From Pseudomonadota bacterium (lineage in GTDB: Bacteria > Pseudomonadota > Alphaproteobacteria > Rhodobacterales > Rhodobacteraceae), in the NCBI GenBank assembly GCA_027592105.1, contig JAQCLA010000159.1, positions 1 through 5,832 of the forward strand: DNA of 5,832 bases, in the 5' to 3' direction. A program made the translations under genes and the position numbers. Below, in pieces: positions 1 through 5,832 of this stretch. Each line of letters opens with the position of its first letter. Position 1 is the stretch's first letter. The notes beneath the pieces are model-generated. The model made no database searches and was not told the origin of the DNA. It was given only the letters and a program-made list of their open reading frames with translations.

Positions 1-419
1 GCCAAATGGGCCAAATACTCGGTATGACCGGGAAAGCGGAAACCCGCCCCGTCCTTGAGTGCTTTTTTGTTGATCGGTAGCGTGGTCAGCGCCGATGCCT
101 CGCCGCGCATCACCAGATCGACACCGCGCGCGATGGCCGCGATCACGCCCGCGGCGTTCTCCGGGGTGGGCTGTCCCGGTATCGCGGGCGCGGCGAAGGG
201 GTGGACAAGCACCGGCAGGCCGCTGAGCGCGGCATGGGCGGCATCTTGGGGTCGCGCGATAGGCACGGGATGGGCACCAAAGCCCGTCAGATGGGCGGGA
301 TCACCAATCACGAAAAACGGCAGGCGCGCGCCCAAGCGTTGCCAAGCTTTGACCGCGATCTCGGGGCCGATCCCGGCGGGCTCACCGATGCTGACAGCGA
401 TCGGGGCGGGGCCTGTCAT
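1..419 (-). CDS. pdxA: 4-hydroxythreonine-4-phosphate dehydrogenase PdxA, N-terminal part (runs off left edge)
   Basis: PdxA oxidises 4-phosphohydroxy-L-threonine with NAD; the product condenses with deoxyxylulose 5-phosphate (via PdxJ) to give pyridoxine 5'-phosphate in the cytoplasm. I translated the reverse complement: about 139 codons are present of the roughly 330 usual for the family, so only the N-terminal part is here. Residues 9-20 read VSIGEPAGIGPE, the family's N-terminal motif (often GDPAGIGPE). Residues 112-118 read TTLPINK, and residues 131-137 read GHTEYLA, whose His-Thr pair corresponds to the substrate-binding pair of E. coli PdxA. The three metal-binding histidines lie further on, outside the window. 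The ATG at 419-417 gives the usual N-terminus. It lies one base after the surA stop (TGAGATG) with no strong Shine-Dalgarno, so translation is probably coupled to surA. Synteny (surA-pdxA, normally followed by rsmA/ksgA) supports the call. Confidence 0.95.
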   Translation of the reverse strand, partial: MTGPAPIAVSIGEPAGIGPEIAVKAWQRLGARLPFFVIGDPAHLTGFGAHPVPIARPQDAAHAALSGLPVLVHPFAAPAIPGQPTPENAAGVIAAIARGVDLVMRGEASALTTLPINKKALKDGAGFRFPGHTEYLAHL

Positions 420-420
420 C

Positions 421-1659
421 TCAGTCGAAGGTGATGATGGCGTCGGCGCGCAGCTCTTCCAGCAATGCCGCGGCATTGGCTTCAAGCTGGGCGGCGAACA
501 GCCGTTGGCGCACGGCCTCGATCCCGCCTTCGGGCGGGGTGATGGTGCGTGCGCACATGATCACCGCTGTCGCAGTCCCGTCGCGGCCTGCCGTGACGCC
601 GATTTCCCCAGCATCGAGGGTCGACAACACCATGGCGATCTCGGTGGGAATGGCCGAAAGCGGTTGATCTTGGCGGGCAAAGGCACCGGGGCGAAGGGCG
701 TAAAGATCATCACATTGATCAATCTCGGCGCGCAGCGCGGCAAGGGCTGCTTGGCCTTCCGCGGTGCCGGGCGCGGCCAAGCTCAGCGTTGCATAATCGA
801 CCGACGCGGTGGCAGGCGCGCGAAAGCGGCCTTGCGACAGGCCGCGTAGCTGAAAAATCCCGATGGCCGGGCCCAAGACGACCGGGCCATAAGTCTCGCC
901 CACCGACAGCAGCACCATATCCTCGCGCAGCTGTGCGGGGATGCCGTCCAGCGCGCGCCAGCCGGTCAGCCCGCCCTCGTCACGCGTGGGGGCGGCCGAA
1001 AAGCGGCGGGCGGCCTCGGTGAACAAATCAATCTCGAAATTCAGATCAGCGGCAAGCTGGGCCAGATCATCGCGCAGGGTTTCGCGGTTCTCGGGCGTGA
1101 CGGGCACGATCAACTCGGCCAGCAGGATCTGGTCGCTACCCAGTTGGGGATCATGCGCAATTGCGCGCGCTACGGCGTCGTCGCTGGTTGCGGCGCGCGC
1201 GCGTGCGCCGAACCGCGCCTGCACCACGTTGCGCCATGAAATACTGTTGGCCACGAAATCGCGGAAGGTTTCGGGCGCGACACCTTCTTCGCCGATGGCG
1301 TCGAGAAACTCTTCGGCGCTCAGCTCGGCGCGCGCGGCGAATTCGGCGATGCCTTCGGCGATTTCTTGGTCGCTGGCCACAACACCAAGGCGGCGTGCCT
1401 CGGCCAGTTGGAGGCGCTCATTGACCAAGGATTCAAGCGCCACACTGCGCAATTCGCCGGGGGTGCGGATCACCTGCAGAAACAAGGCGCGCTGGTCGAT
1501 CTCGAAATTCGTGACGATGGCGTCATTCACCCGCGCCGCAGCGGAAAATGGCGATTGCGCATCTGCGGCCAGCGGCGCTGCAAGGCCCAAAGGCAAAGCC
1601 AAGGCAAAAGCCAGTGCGCGCAAAACGCGGTGGACCGTGCATGTCGGGCGTTTGTTCAT
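421..1659 (-). CDS. surA: Periplasmic peptidyl-prolyl isomerase/chaperone, SurA family
   Basis: Likely periplasmic chaperone that escorts unfolded outer-membrane proteins to the BAM complex. The 412-residue product starts with a Sec signal peptide: basic n-region (MNKR, HRVLR), hydrophobic core at about residues 15-32, and a likely cleavage after ADA or ADAQ near residues 34-35. An N-terminal SurA domain follows (about 40-155, with VNDAIVTNFEIDQR at 44-57). One parvulin-like domain spans about 177-272 (SAAPTRDEGGLTGW, then the LSVGETYGPVV region). A divergent segment at about 286-372 may be a second, degenerate parvulin fold, and the last helix (about 380-408, ending LRADAIITFD) resembles the C-terminal helix that packs on the N domain in E. 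coli SurA. Mature cysteines 316 and 369 could form a disulfide. The classical parvulin active-site pattern is weak, so chaperone activity is better supported than isomerase activity. It is 110 bp downstream of lptG and one base upstream of pdxA. Confidence 0.9.
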   Translation of the reverse strand: MNKRPTCTVHRVLRALAFALALPLGLAAPLAADAQSPFSAAARVNDAIVTNFEIDQRALFLQVIRTPGELRSVALESLVNERLQLAEARRLGVVASDQEIAEGIAEFAARAELSAEEFLDAIGEEGVAPETFRDFVANSISWRNVVQARFGARARAATSDDAVARAIAHDPQLGSDQILLAELIVPVTPENRETLRDDLAQLAADLNFEIDLFTEAARRFSAAPTRDEGGLTGWRALDGIPAQLREDMVLLSVGETYGPVVLGPAIGIFQLRGLSQGRFRAPATASVDYATLSLAAPGTAEGQAALAALRAEIDQCDDLYALRPGAFARQDQPLSAIPTEIAMVLSTLDAGEIGVTAGRDGTATAVIMCARTITPPEGGIEAVRQRLFAAQLEANAAALLEELRADAIITFD

Positions 1660-1701
1660 CGCGTCTTTGTTCCGTTATGCTCGTGGAATGCGTTCATCGC
1701 G
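1654..1701 (-). repeat. Direct 10-bp repeat at two successive start codons
   Basis: The plus-strand string GTTCATCGCG occurs at 1654-1663 and again at 1692-1701. On the coding strand both copies read CGCGATGAAC and contain an ATG: the surA start and the start of the 13-codon mini-ORF. The offset is 38 bases. It may be a small duplication of the surA start region or chance in GC-rich DNA. Confidence 0.35.
1656..1697 (-). other. Possible 13-codon mini-ORF coupled to surA
   Basis: The frame reads MNAFHEHNGTKTR and its TGA (1658-1656) overlaps the surA ATG (1659-1657) as ATGA. Its own ATG overlaps the stop of the preceding mini-ORF in the same way. It might act as a coupling leader that hands ribosomes to surA, which itself has only a weak GGA about 11 bases upstream of its start. 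No family is recognised. Confidence 0.2.
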
Positions 1702-1765
1702 GTTTATCACTTCTTTTGGACTGCCTCATCTGCGAAGGCAACTGCGTGTGTGGTCGGGCGCGCAT
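1694..1765 (-). other. Possible 23-codon mini-ORF after lptG
   Basis: An ATG four bases after the lptG stop opens a 23-residue frame rich in Arg, Gln, Lys and Ser, with no hydrophobic stretch, ending in TGA at 1696-1694. That TGA overlaps the ATG of the next mini-ORF (ATGA). The start lies where lptD would begin, but the peptide does not resemble an outer-membrane signal sequence. There is no good Shine-Dalgarno, so any translation would depend on ribosomes ending lptG. It could easily be chance. Confidence 0.2.
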
Positions 1766-1769
1766 CTGC

Positions 1770-2864
1770 CTAGCCATCTTCGGTATGCAAAATCAGCCCG
1801 ACGGCCAGCAAAATCGCGGCAAGCGGCGGTGTCCATGCGACGATGGCAATCGGCAATTGCCCGTTCTCGCCCAAGACTTGGGCGAAAGAGCGGAGGAAAA
1901 ACAGGCTGAAGCCCAACAAGATCGCGGCCAAGACCATGCTGCCGGTCTTGCCCGAGCGGGTGTGGCGCATGCTCAGCCCCGCCGCGATCAGCACCATCGC
2001 GGCCAGCATCAGCGGGCTGGAAAGCTCCATCTGTAGCCAAACACGGTGTTGCAACGCGGCGAATCCGGCTTGGTTGAGTTGCCCGATAAAGCCGGGAAGC
2101 TGGTAGATCGGCACGGTTTCGGGCTTGCCAAAGCTGTCGCGGATCTGGTCGCGCGTCAGTGTGGAGGGCAGGGCATATTCCGCCGTGACCGTGACATTCG
2201 CCTCGGGGTTGGGGGTGTTTGCCAAGGTCCATTGGCGCGCATCCCGCAAGGCCCACGACCCTTCGGTCAGGCGCGCCTCGGCGGCGTTGATGCGCCCGGT
2301 GATCGTGCCATCGGGGGCGAATTGGAAAAAGCTGACATCGAAAAGATGCGTGCCATCGGCATTGGTGGCGCCCGCGCGGATCACGGTTTGCTCGGTCTCG
2401 CTGCCTTGGCGTAGCCAGAGCCCCTCGGCGGTGACTGAAACCGTGCGCTCTTCCGCGCCGCGATACTGGGCGGTTTTCATGTCATATTGCTGCGATGTGG
2501 TGGCCACGATCGGGTTGAGCACCGCCACCGCCATCGCGCCAAAACTGGCGGCCACAAGCATCGGTGAGGCGACAGCACGCAGCGCAGAGCGGCCTGAGGC
2601 ACGGATCACCACCAATTCCGAGCTGCGCGCCAGCCCCAAGAATAGCAGCAAGGTCGCCAACAGCACGAAAAGCGGGATCATCTCATAGAGCTTGCGCGGC
2701 AGGTTCAGCATCGCCAGTTCGAAAACCGGGCCAAGGCCAAGCTCTGGCCCGATACGGCGCAATTGCTCGGCCATATCGATGGGCAGCAAGATCGCCACGA
2801 AAACCGCTGTCACGATCCCCAAGGCGCGCAAGAAGCGCCGCGCGATATAGAGATGGAGGATCAT
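1770..2864 (-). CDS. lptG: LPS export ABC transporter permease LptG
   Basis: Inner-membrane subunit of the LptB2FG transporter, which extracts LPS from the outer leaflet of the inner membrane and passes it to the periplasmic Lpt bridge. The 364-residue protein fits the YjgP/YjgQ family in length and layout. Three membrane segments lie near residues 11-30, 61-80 and 98-117, a periplasmic beta-jellyroll domain at about 121-275, and three more membrane segments near 281-299, 309-328 and 338-358. The cytoplasmic stretch SSELVVIRASGRS (81-93) is the conserved coupling-helix region that contacts LptB. It is called LptG rather than LptF by its position second in the pair. Its ATG overlaps the lptF stop (ATGA), with an AGAGG ribosome site four bases upstream inside lptF, so the two are translationally coupled. 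The C-terminus (LILHTEDG) looks complete. lptD would be expected next but is absent. Confidence 0.95.
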   Translation of the reverse strand: MILHLYIARRFLRALGIVTAVFVAILLPIDMAEQLRRIGPELGLGPVFELAMLNLPRKLYEMIPLFVLLATLLLFLGLARSSELVVIRASGRSALRAVASPMLVAASFGAMAVAVLNPIVATTSQQYDMKTAQYRGAEERTVSVTAEGLWLRQGSETEQTVIRAGATNADGTHLFDVSFFQFAPDGTITGRINAAEARLTEGSWALRDARQWTLANTPNPEANVTVTAEYALPSTLTRDQIRDSFGKPETVPIYQLPGFIGQLNQAGFAALQHRVWLQMELSSPLMLAAMVLIAAGLSMRHTRSGKTGSMVLAAILLGFSLFFLRSFAQVLGENGQLPIAIVAWTPPLAAILLAVGLILHTEDG

Positions 2865-4012
2865 GCGACCTCTGCCCCCGGTCGGGTGCGATCACGCCGT
2901 TTGCGTTTGCGCGCCATCGCCAAAAGCGTCAGCCCGCCCGCAAGGCTCGCCGCCAAGAGCGGTTGGGCATAGGCCAAAAGCTGCAAATCGACATTGCGGA
3001 TGGCGCTCGCCTCGGCGGCGTTCCAGACCATCTGCAAGGGAATGATCAGCACAACCGCCAAGAGGATCTGTGGCCAGACGCCAAAGCGCGAAAAGCCGCC
3101 CAGCATCAAACAAGCCGCCGCGATCAGGGGCGGGAAGATCACGAAAAGCCCGCGTGCGATGCGGTCATGGCCGACAAAGCGCATCTGCGCCAAGGAAAGG
3201 CCCAGCGTCGCCGCAAGTTCGGCGTCCGCGCCGATCAAGACCCCAGTGGGCAAGGCGCGCAATTCGGTCCGCGCGGCGTTTTGGTCCGCGATCAGCGCGC
3301 CAAGATCATAGGTGAAGGCATCGAACAACACCGTGGTCAGCCGCCCCGTTGCCACATCATAGGTCTGCGCCAGGCCATCGAACATGACCAGCTGTGGGCC
3401 GCTGCTGGCCTCCAGCAACAGCGCGCGCGGCGCGGTATAGGTGGTCTCTGTCGCCGGATCGACGCGATCTTGCAAAAACAGATCGCGAAATTCGCCTTGT
3501 TCGGTGATCTCGCGCACATAGACGCTCAGGCCGGGGGCAGGGTGGATGAATTGCCCCTCACGCAGGAAACGACCGGTCAAATCGGCTTGCACATCGGCGC
3601 TGCGGTCGATGAATTGCCCGCGTGCGGCAGGCGCAAGGAAATTGCCCAAGACCCCGACCAAAAGCCCAAGCAGCAGCCCGAAGACCAAGACCGGACGCAA
3701 AAGCCGTGCCGCCGAAAGGCCCGCGGTCTGCAAGACGACCAATTCGCTTTCGCCGATCAAGCGGTTGAAAATGTAAAGCGTCGCCACAAGCCCCGCGACC
3801 GGCAGCACCATCATCATGATCTGCGGCAAGGTCAGCGCGGTGAATTCAAGGAACACCCGCAAGTTCTGGCCATCGGCGACCAACGAATCGAACAGGTCCA
3901 CCGCCTCGTTGATCCAATAGACCGAGATCAGCACGAGGCTGAAAAAGCCAAACAGCACGACCAGCTGGGATAGAATATAGCGATCATACCGCCCCAACGA
4001 GCGCCCCTCCAT
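2861..4012 (-). CDS. lptF: LPS export ABC transporter permease LptF
   Basis: Partner of LptG in the LptB2FG LPS extractor of the inner membrane. The 383-residue product has three N-terminal membrane segments (about 14-34, 64-84, 104-124), a periplasmic jellyroll region (about 125-285) and three C-terminal segments (about 287-306, 314-332, 348-368). It ends in a strongly basic cytoplasmic tail (KRKRRDRTR, 369-377). GESELVVLQTAGLS (87-100) is the family's coupling-helix motif. It is the first gene of the minus-strand operon and diverges from pepA. The start is uncertain. The ATG at 4012 has GGGAG five bases upstream, but an in-frame TTG at 3997 has an even better GGAGGGG six bases upstream and would give an N-terminus GRYDRYILSQ close to the typical family start. 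The stop overlaps the lptG start. The ATPase LptB and the bridge proteins LptC/LptA are not in this window. Confidence 0.95.
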   Translation of the reverse strand: MEGRSLGRYDRYILSQLVVLFGFFSLVLISVYWINEAVDLFDSLVADGQNLRVFLEFTALTLPQIMMMVLPVAGLVATLYIFNRLIGESELVVLQTAGLSAARLLRPVLVFGLLLGLLVGVLGNFLAPAARGQFIDRSADVQADLTGRFLREGQFIHPAPGLSVYVREITEQGEFRDLFLQDRVDPATETTYTAPRALLLEASSGPQLVMFDGLAQTYDVATGRLTTVLFDAFTYDLGALIADQNAARTELRALPTGVLIGADAELAATLGLSLAQMRFVGHDRIARGLFVIFPPLIAAACLMLGGFSRFGVWPQILLAVVLIIPLQMVWNAAEASAIRNVDLQLLAYAQPLLAASLAGGLTLLAMARKRKRRDRTRPGAEVA

Positions 4013-4040
4013 CTCAACTCCCGGCTCGTGGCGGGATATC

Positions 4041-4057
4041 TTGGTCTTTTAGGCCAA
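4041..4057 (+). promoter_or_regulatory. Inverted repeat in divergent region
   Basis: TTGGTC and GGCCAA flank a TTTTA loop. In plus-strand RNA all six pairs form if one G-U pair is allowed; in minus-strand RNA one position is mismatched. It lies 29 bases upstream of the lptF ATG. It could be an operator half-site pair or chance. Confidence 0.25.
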
Positions 4058-4090
4058 ACTGCCGCCCCGTGCGAGGGTGATCTGGCCATT

Positions 4091-4104
4091 GGCGGAAGCC
4101 CGCC
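4091..4104. promoter_or_regulatory. GGCGG/CCGCC inverted repeat in divergent region
   Basis: A perfect 5-bp GC stem around an AAGC loop, about midway between lptF and pepA. No T-run follows on either strand, so it is not an intrinsic terminator. Function unknown. Confidence 0.25.
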
Positions 4105-4127
4105 CTAGGTTGGTACCTGAACCGGTC

Positions 4128-4147
4128 GCGGGACGCGCCGATCCCGC
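4128..4147 (+). promoter_or_regulatory. Hairpin just upstream of the pepA ribosome site
   Basis: GCGGGA (4128-4133) and TCCCGC (4142-4147) are perfect complements around an 8-base loop. The stem ends four bases before the pepA Shine-Dalgarno, so if it is in the transcript it could shape ribosome access or protect the 5' end. TCCCGC could instead pair with a second GCGGGA at 4031-4036. Confidence 0.35.
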
Positions 4148-4151
4148 TCAG

Positions 4152-4156
4152 AAGGA
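4152..4156 (+). promoter_or_regulatory. pepA ribosome binding site
   Basis: AAGGA lies eight bases before the ATG at 4165 and fixes that start. Confidence 0.75.
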
Positions 4157-4164
4157 ACCATAGC

Positions 4165-5628
4165 ATGACATCGCCGATCGCCATTTCTTTCGTCGACACC
4201 GATCTTGCAGCAATTGAGGGCGCGCAGGGCAAGCTGGGCCTTTTGGTCAGCCCCGATGGCAAGCTCGACCCTGCTGGGCGGCGGCTGAGCCGGTTGACGC
4301 GTGGCGCATTGGCGCGGCTGGTCGAAGGCCCGGCATGGGAAAAGGTCAAGCCCGGCGAAGGTGTGGTGCTGAACTGGCCCGCGGGTTTGGCGGCGGCGGG
4401 GCTGATGGCGGTCAAGCTTTCCCGTCGTCCCAGCCCCGAGGAGGCGCGTCGTGCCGGTGCATCCTTGGCCAAGTTTAAAGGGGCCGAGGCGCTTTTGGTT
4501 GCGGCTGGCGGCACGGCACGCATCGCCGATCTGGCCCTTGGGCTTGCGCTGCGCGGCTATGATTTCACCACCCATAAGACCGGCGAGAAAGAGCCGCCGC
4601 AAGATGCGACCATCATGGTGGCCAAACCCGATGAAGCCCGCGCGGCCGCCGCACCGCTTTTGGCCGTGGCCGAAGGAGTGTTTTTCACCCGCGACCTGAT
4701 CAACGAACCCGCCAATGTCTTGACCACGCGCGATTTCGCCGCCCGGCTGGAGGGGATGCGCGCGCTTGGGCTTGAGGTCGAGATCCTCGAAGAGGCGGAT
4801 CTGGCCAAGATGGGCATGGGTGCGCTTTTGGGTGTGGGGCAGGGGTCGGAAAGCCCCTCCAAGATCGCGGTTCTGCAATGGAAGGGTGCCGAGGGCGCGC
4901 CGCTGGCCTTGATCGGCAAGGGCGTGGTGTTCGATACTGGCGGGATCAGCCTCAAGCCGCCGGGCGGCATGGAAGATATGACCATGGATATGGGCGGGGC
5001 CGGTGTGGTGGCGGGTGTCATGCATGCGCTGGCCCGCCGCCGCGCGCCCGCCCATGTGGTCGGGCTGATCGGTCTGGTCGAGAATATGCCCTCCGGCACG
5101 GCGCAGCGGCCGGGCGATGTGGTGACATCGATGAAGGGCGACACGATCGAGGTGATCAATACCGATGCCGAGGGGCGTTTGGTCTTGGCCGATGTGATGT
5201 GGTACGCCCAAGACCGCTTCAACCCTGCGGGTATGATCGATCTGGCCACCTTGACGGGGGCGATCATCATCGCGCTTGGCCATGAGAATGCGGGCGTGTT
5301 TTCCAACAATGACGCGTTGTGCAACGCCTTTCTCAAGGCCGCACAGGCCGAGGGCGAGGGGGCATGGCGCATGCCCTTGGGTGCGGCCTATGACGAAAAG
5401 CTCAAAAGCCGCATCGCCGATATGAAGAATGTGGGCGGGCGCGATGGCGGGGCGATCACAGCGGCGCAGTTCCTGCAACGCTTCGTCAAACCCGAGACAG
5501 CTTGGATTCACCTCGACATCGCGGGCGTGGCCAGTGTGAAATCCGACACCATGCTTGCGCCGAAGGGCGCGACGGGTTGGGGTGTCATGGCCTTAGATCG
5601 CTTGATCCGCGACCATTTCGAGGGGTGA
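4165..5628 (+). CDS. pepA: Leucyl aminopeptidase, M17 family (PepA)
   Basis: Cytosolic two-metal exopeptidase that removes N-terminal residues, especially leucine, from peptides; the family normally forms hexamers. The 487-residue product has the variable N-terminal domain (about 1-165) and the catalytic domain (about 170-487). Visible active-site residues are Lys252 and Asp257 (GKGVVFDTGG), Lys264 (ISLKP), Asp275 (MTMDMGGAG), and Asp334, Glu336 and Arg338 in the M17 signature NTDAEGRL. All lie exactly 18 residues before their E. coli PepA equivalents, so the enzyme should be active. The ATG at 4165 is well supported by AAGGA at 4152-4156. E. coli PepA also acts as a DNA-binding protein at cer sites and the carAB promoter; nothing here shows whether this one does. 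It diverges from lptF and is followed by holC with only 9 bases between the genes, so pepA and holC are probably cotranscribed. Confidence 0.97.
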   Translation: MTSPIAISFVDTDLAAIEGAQGKLGLLVSPDGKLDPAGRRLSRLTRGALARLVEGPAWEKVKPGEGVVLNWPAGLAAAGLMAVKLSRRPSPEEARRAGASLAKFKGAEALLVAAGGTARIADLALGLALRGYDFTTHKTGEKEPPQDATIMVAKPDEARAAAAPLLAVAEGVFFTRDLINEPANVLTTRDFAARLEGMRALGLEVEILEEADLAKMGMGALLGVGQGSESPSKIAVLQWKGAEGAPLALIGKGVVFDTGGISLKPPGGMEDMTMDMGGAGVVAGVMHALARRRAPAHVVGLIGLVENMPSGTAQRPGDVVTSMKGDTIEVINTDAEGRLVLADVMWYAQDRFNPAGMIDLATLTGAIIIALGHENAGVFSNNDALCNAFLKAAQAEGEGAWRMPLGAAYDEKLKSRIADMKNVGGRDGGAITAAQFLQRFVKPETAWIHLDIAGVASVKSDTMLAPKGATGWGVMALDRLIRDHFEG

Positions 5629-5631
5629 GGA
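5627..5631 (+). promoter_or_regulatory. holC ribosome binding site overlapping the pepA stop
   Basis: GAGGA begins inside the pepA TGA stop and lies six bases before the TTG at 5638. It decides the non-ATG start of holC and implies translation coupled to pepA. Confidence 0.7.
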
Positions 5632-5637
5632 TAGCCC

Positions 5638-5832
5638 TTGGCCGAGGTGTTTTTCTACCATCTGACCCAAACGCCGCTTGAGGTGACGCTGCACCTTTTG
5701 CTGGAGAAATCGCTGGCCGCTGGCTGGCGCGTTTCGCTGCGTGGCCAAAGTGATGCACTTCTTGATCAGCTTGATCGCGCGCTTTGGGCCGGGCCTGATG
5801 ACGGGTTCTTGGCCCATGGCCGCGATGGCGGG
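5638..5832 (+). CDS. holC: DNA polymerase III chi subunit HolC, N-terminal part (runs off right edge)
   Basis: Chi is an accessory protein of the clamp loader that binds single-stranded DNA-binding protein at the replication fork. The 65 codons present (family length about 140-150) read MAEVFFYHLT, then LLLEKSLAAGWRV and LWAGPDDGFLAHG. These match the N-terminal half of alphaproteobacterial HolC, including the tryptophan of the LW motif and the conserved Phe and His near the FxxH stretch. The frame is open to the window edge. The start is most probably the TTG at 5638, because it restores the usual MAE-FYHLT N-terminus and has GAGGA (5627-5631) six bases upstream; no ATG is available in frame. 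The pepA-holC order is conserved as far away as E. coli, where valS follows. Confidence 0.93.
   Translation, partial: MAEVFFYHLTQTPLEVTLHLLLEKSLAAGWRVSLRGQSDALLDQLDRALWAGPDDGFLAHGRDGG

Larger units (their letters stand above)
1656..1769 (-). other. lptG-surA gap where lptD would be expected
   Basis: The gap proper is 1660-1769 (110 bp). In most alphaproteobacteria lptD, about 2.1-2.5 kb, sits here. I read the minus strand in all frames and found no signal peptide or beta-barrel-like peptide that would mark an lptD remnant. There is no GC-rich hairpin followed by a T-run, so no intrinsic terminator, and no convincing promoter. A weak inverted repeat, TGCCT (1722-1726) and AGGCA (1736-1740), is present. 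Without a terminator, lptG and surA can still be one transcript. Confidence 0.6.
4013..4164. promoter_or_regulatory. Divergent lptF / pepA intergenic regulatory region
   Basis: This 152-bp space must hold the start signals for both the leftward lpt operon and rightward pepA-holC, since both first genes start here and point apart. I could not identify a convincing -35/-10 pair for either direction; TTGGCG at 4089-4094 is a possible -35 for pepA but lacks a good -10. The region is rich in short inverted repeats, which could be operators or leader hairpins. No GANTC methylation site was seen. Confidence 0.6.

Noticed and set aside
55..849. 264-codon plus-strand frame opposite pdxA and surA
   Set aside because: Antisense shadow; the real frames on the other strand carry clear PdxA and SurA motifs.
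1722..1740. Hairpin TGCCT/AGGCA in the lptG-surA gap as a terminator
   Set aside because: Only five pairs with a 9-base loop and no T-run after it on either strand.
1694..1765. Remnant of the lptD N-terminus
   Set aside because: The position fits, but the peptide is polar and basic with no signal-peptide core, so there is no sequence support.
941..1909. 322-codon plus-strand frame spanning surA, the gap and the end of lptG
   Set aside because: It crosses two genes in antisense, has Ser/Arg/Ala-rich low-complexity composition, and does not resemble LptD, so it does not explain the missing gene.
2564..3973. 469-codon open frame on the plus strand, opposite lptF/lptG
   Set aside because: It is antisense to two well-recognised genes. 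Its translation is rich in Arg, Gln, Ala and Asp with no domain, as expected for a shadow frame in GC-rich DNA.
4105..5511. 468-codon open frame on the minus strand, opposite pepA
   Set aside because: Pure antisense of the conserved M17 gene. The His/Arg/Gly-rich product matches no family I know, and no ribosome site supports it.

Overview
The window looks like core chromosome of an alphaproteobacterium, most probably from the Rhodobacterales/Rhodobacteraceae. The evidence is its high G+C, the family-typical protein sequences (PdxA with GEPAGIGPE, a short single-parvulin SurA, HolC with FYHLT and GPDDGF) and the gene order. It holds parts of two divergent gene sets separated by a 152-bp intergenic region at 4013-4164. 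No mobile element, CRISPR array, tRNA, rRNA or prophage-like gene was seen.

Minus-strand set, read right to left: lptF (4012-2861), lptG (2864-1770), a 110-bp gap (1769-1660), surA (1659-421) and pdxA (from 419, running off the left edge). lptF and lptG overlap by ATGA, and surA and pdxA are one base apart, so this reads as one operon. LptF and LptG are the membrane subunits of the ABC transporter that pulls LPS from the inner membrane. SurA is a periplasmic chaperone for outer-membrane proteins. PdxA makes a vitamin B6 precursor. In most alphaproteobacteria the gene for the outer-membrane LPS translocon, lptD, lies between lptG and surA. Here it is missing, and only 110 bp separate two apparently intact neighbours. 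That gap is tiled by two tiny ORFs linked to each other and to surA by ATGA overlaps. This is the most unusual point in the window.

Plus-strand set, read left to right: pepA (4165-5628), a complete M17 leucyl aminopeptidase with every metal-binding and catalytic residue visible, then holC (from 5638, running off the right edge), the chi subunit of DNA polymerase III. The divergent lptF / pepA-holC layout is also found in gammaproteobacteria such as E. coli, so it is an old arrangement.

Apart from the missing lptD and the small structures in the two intergenic gaps, this is an ordinary housekeeping region. I see no convincing new biological system.
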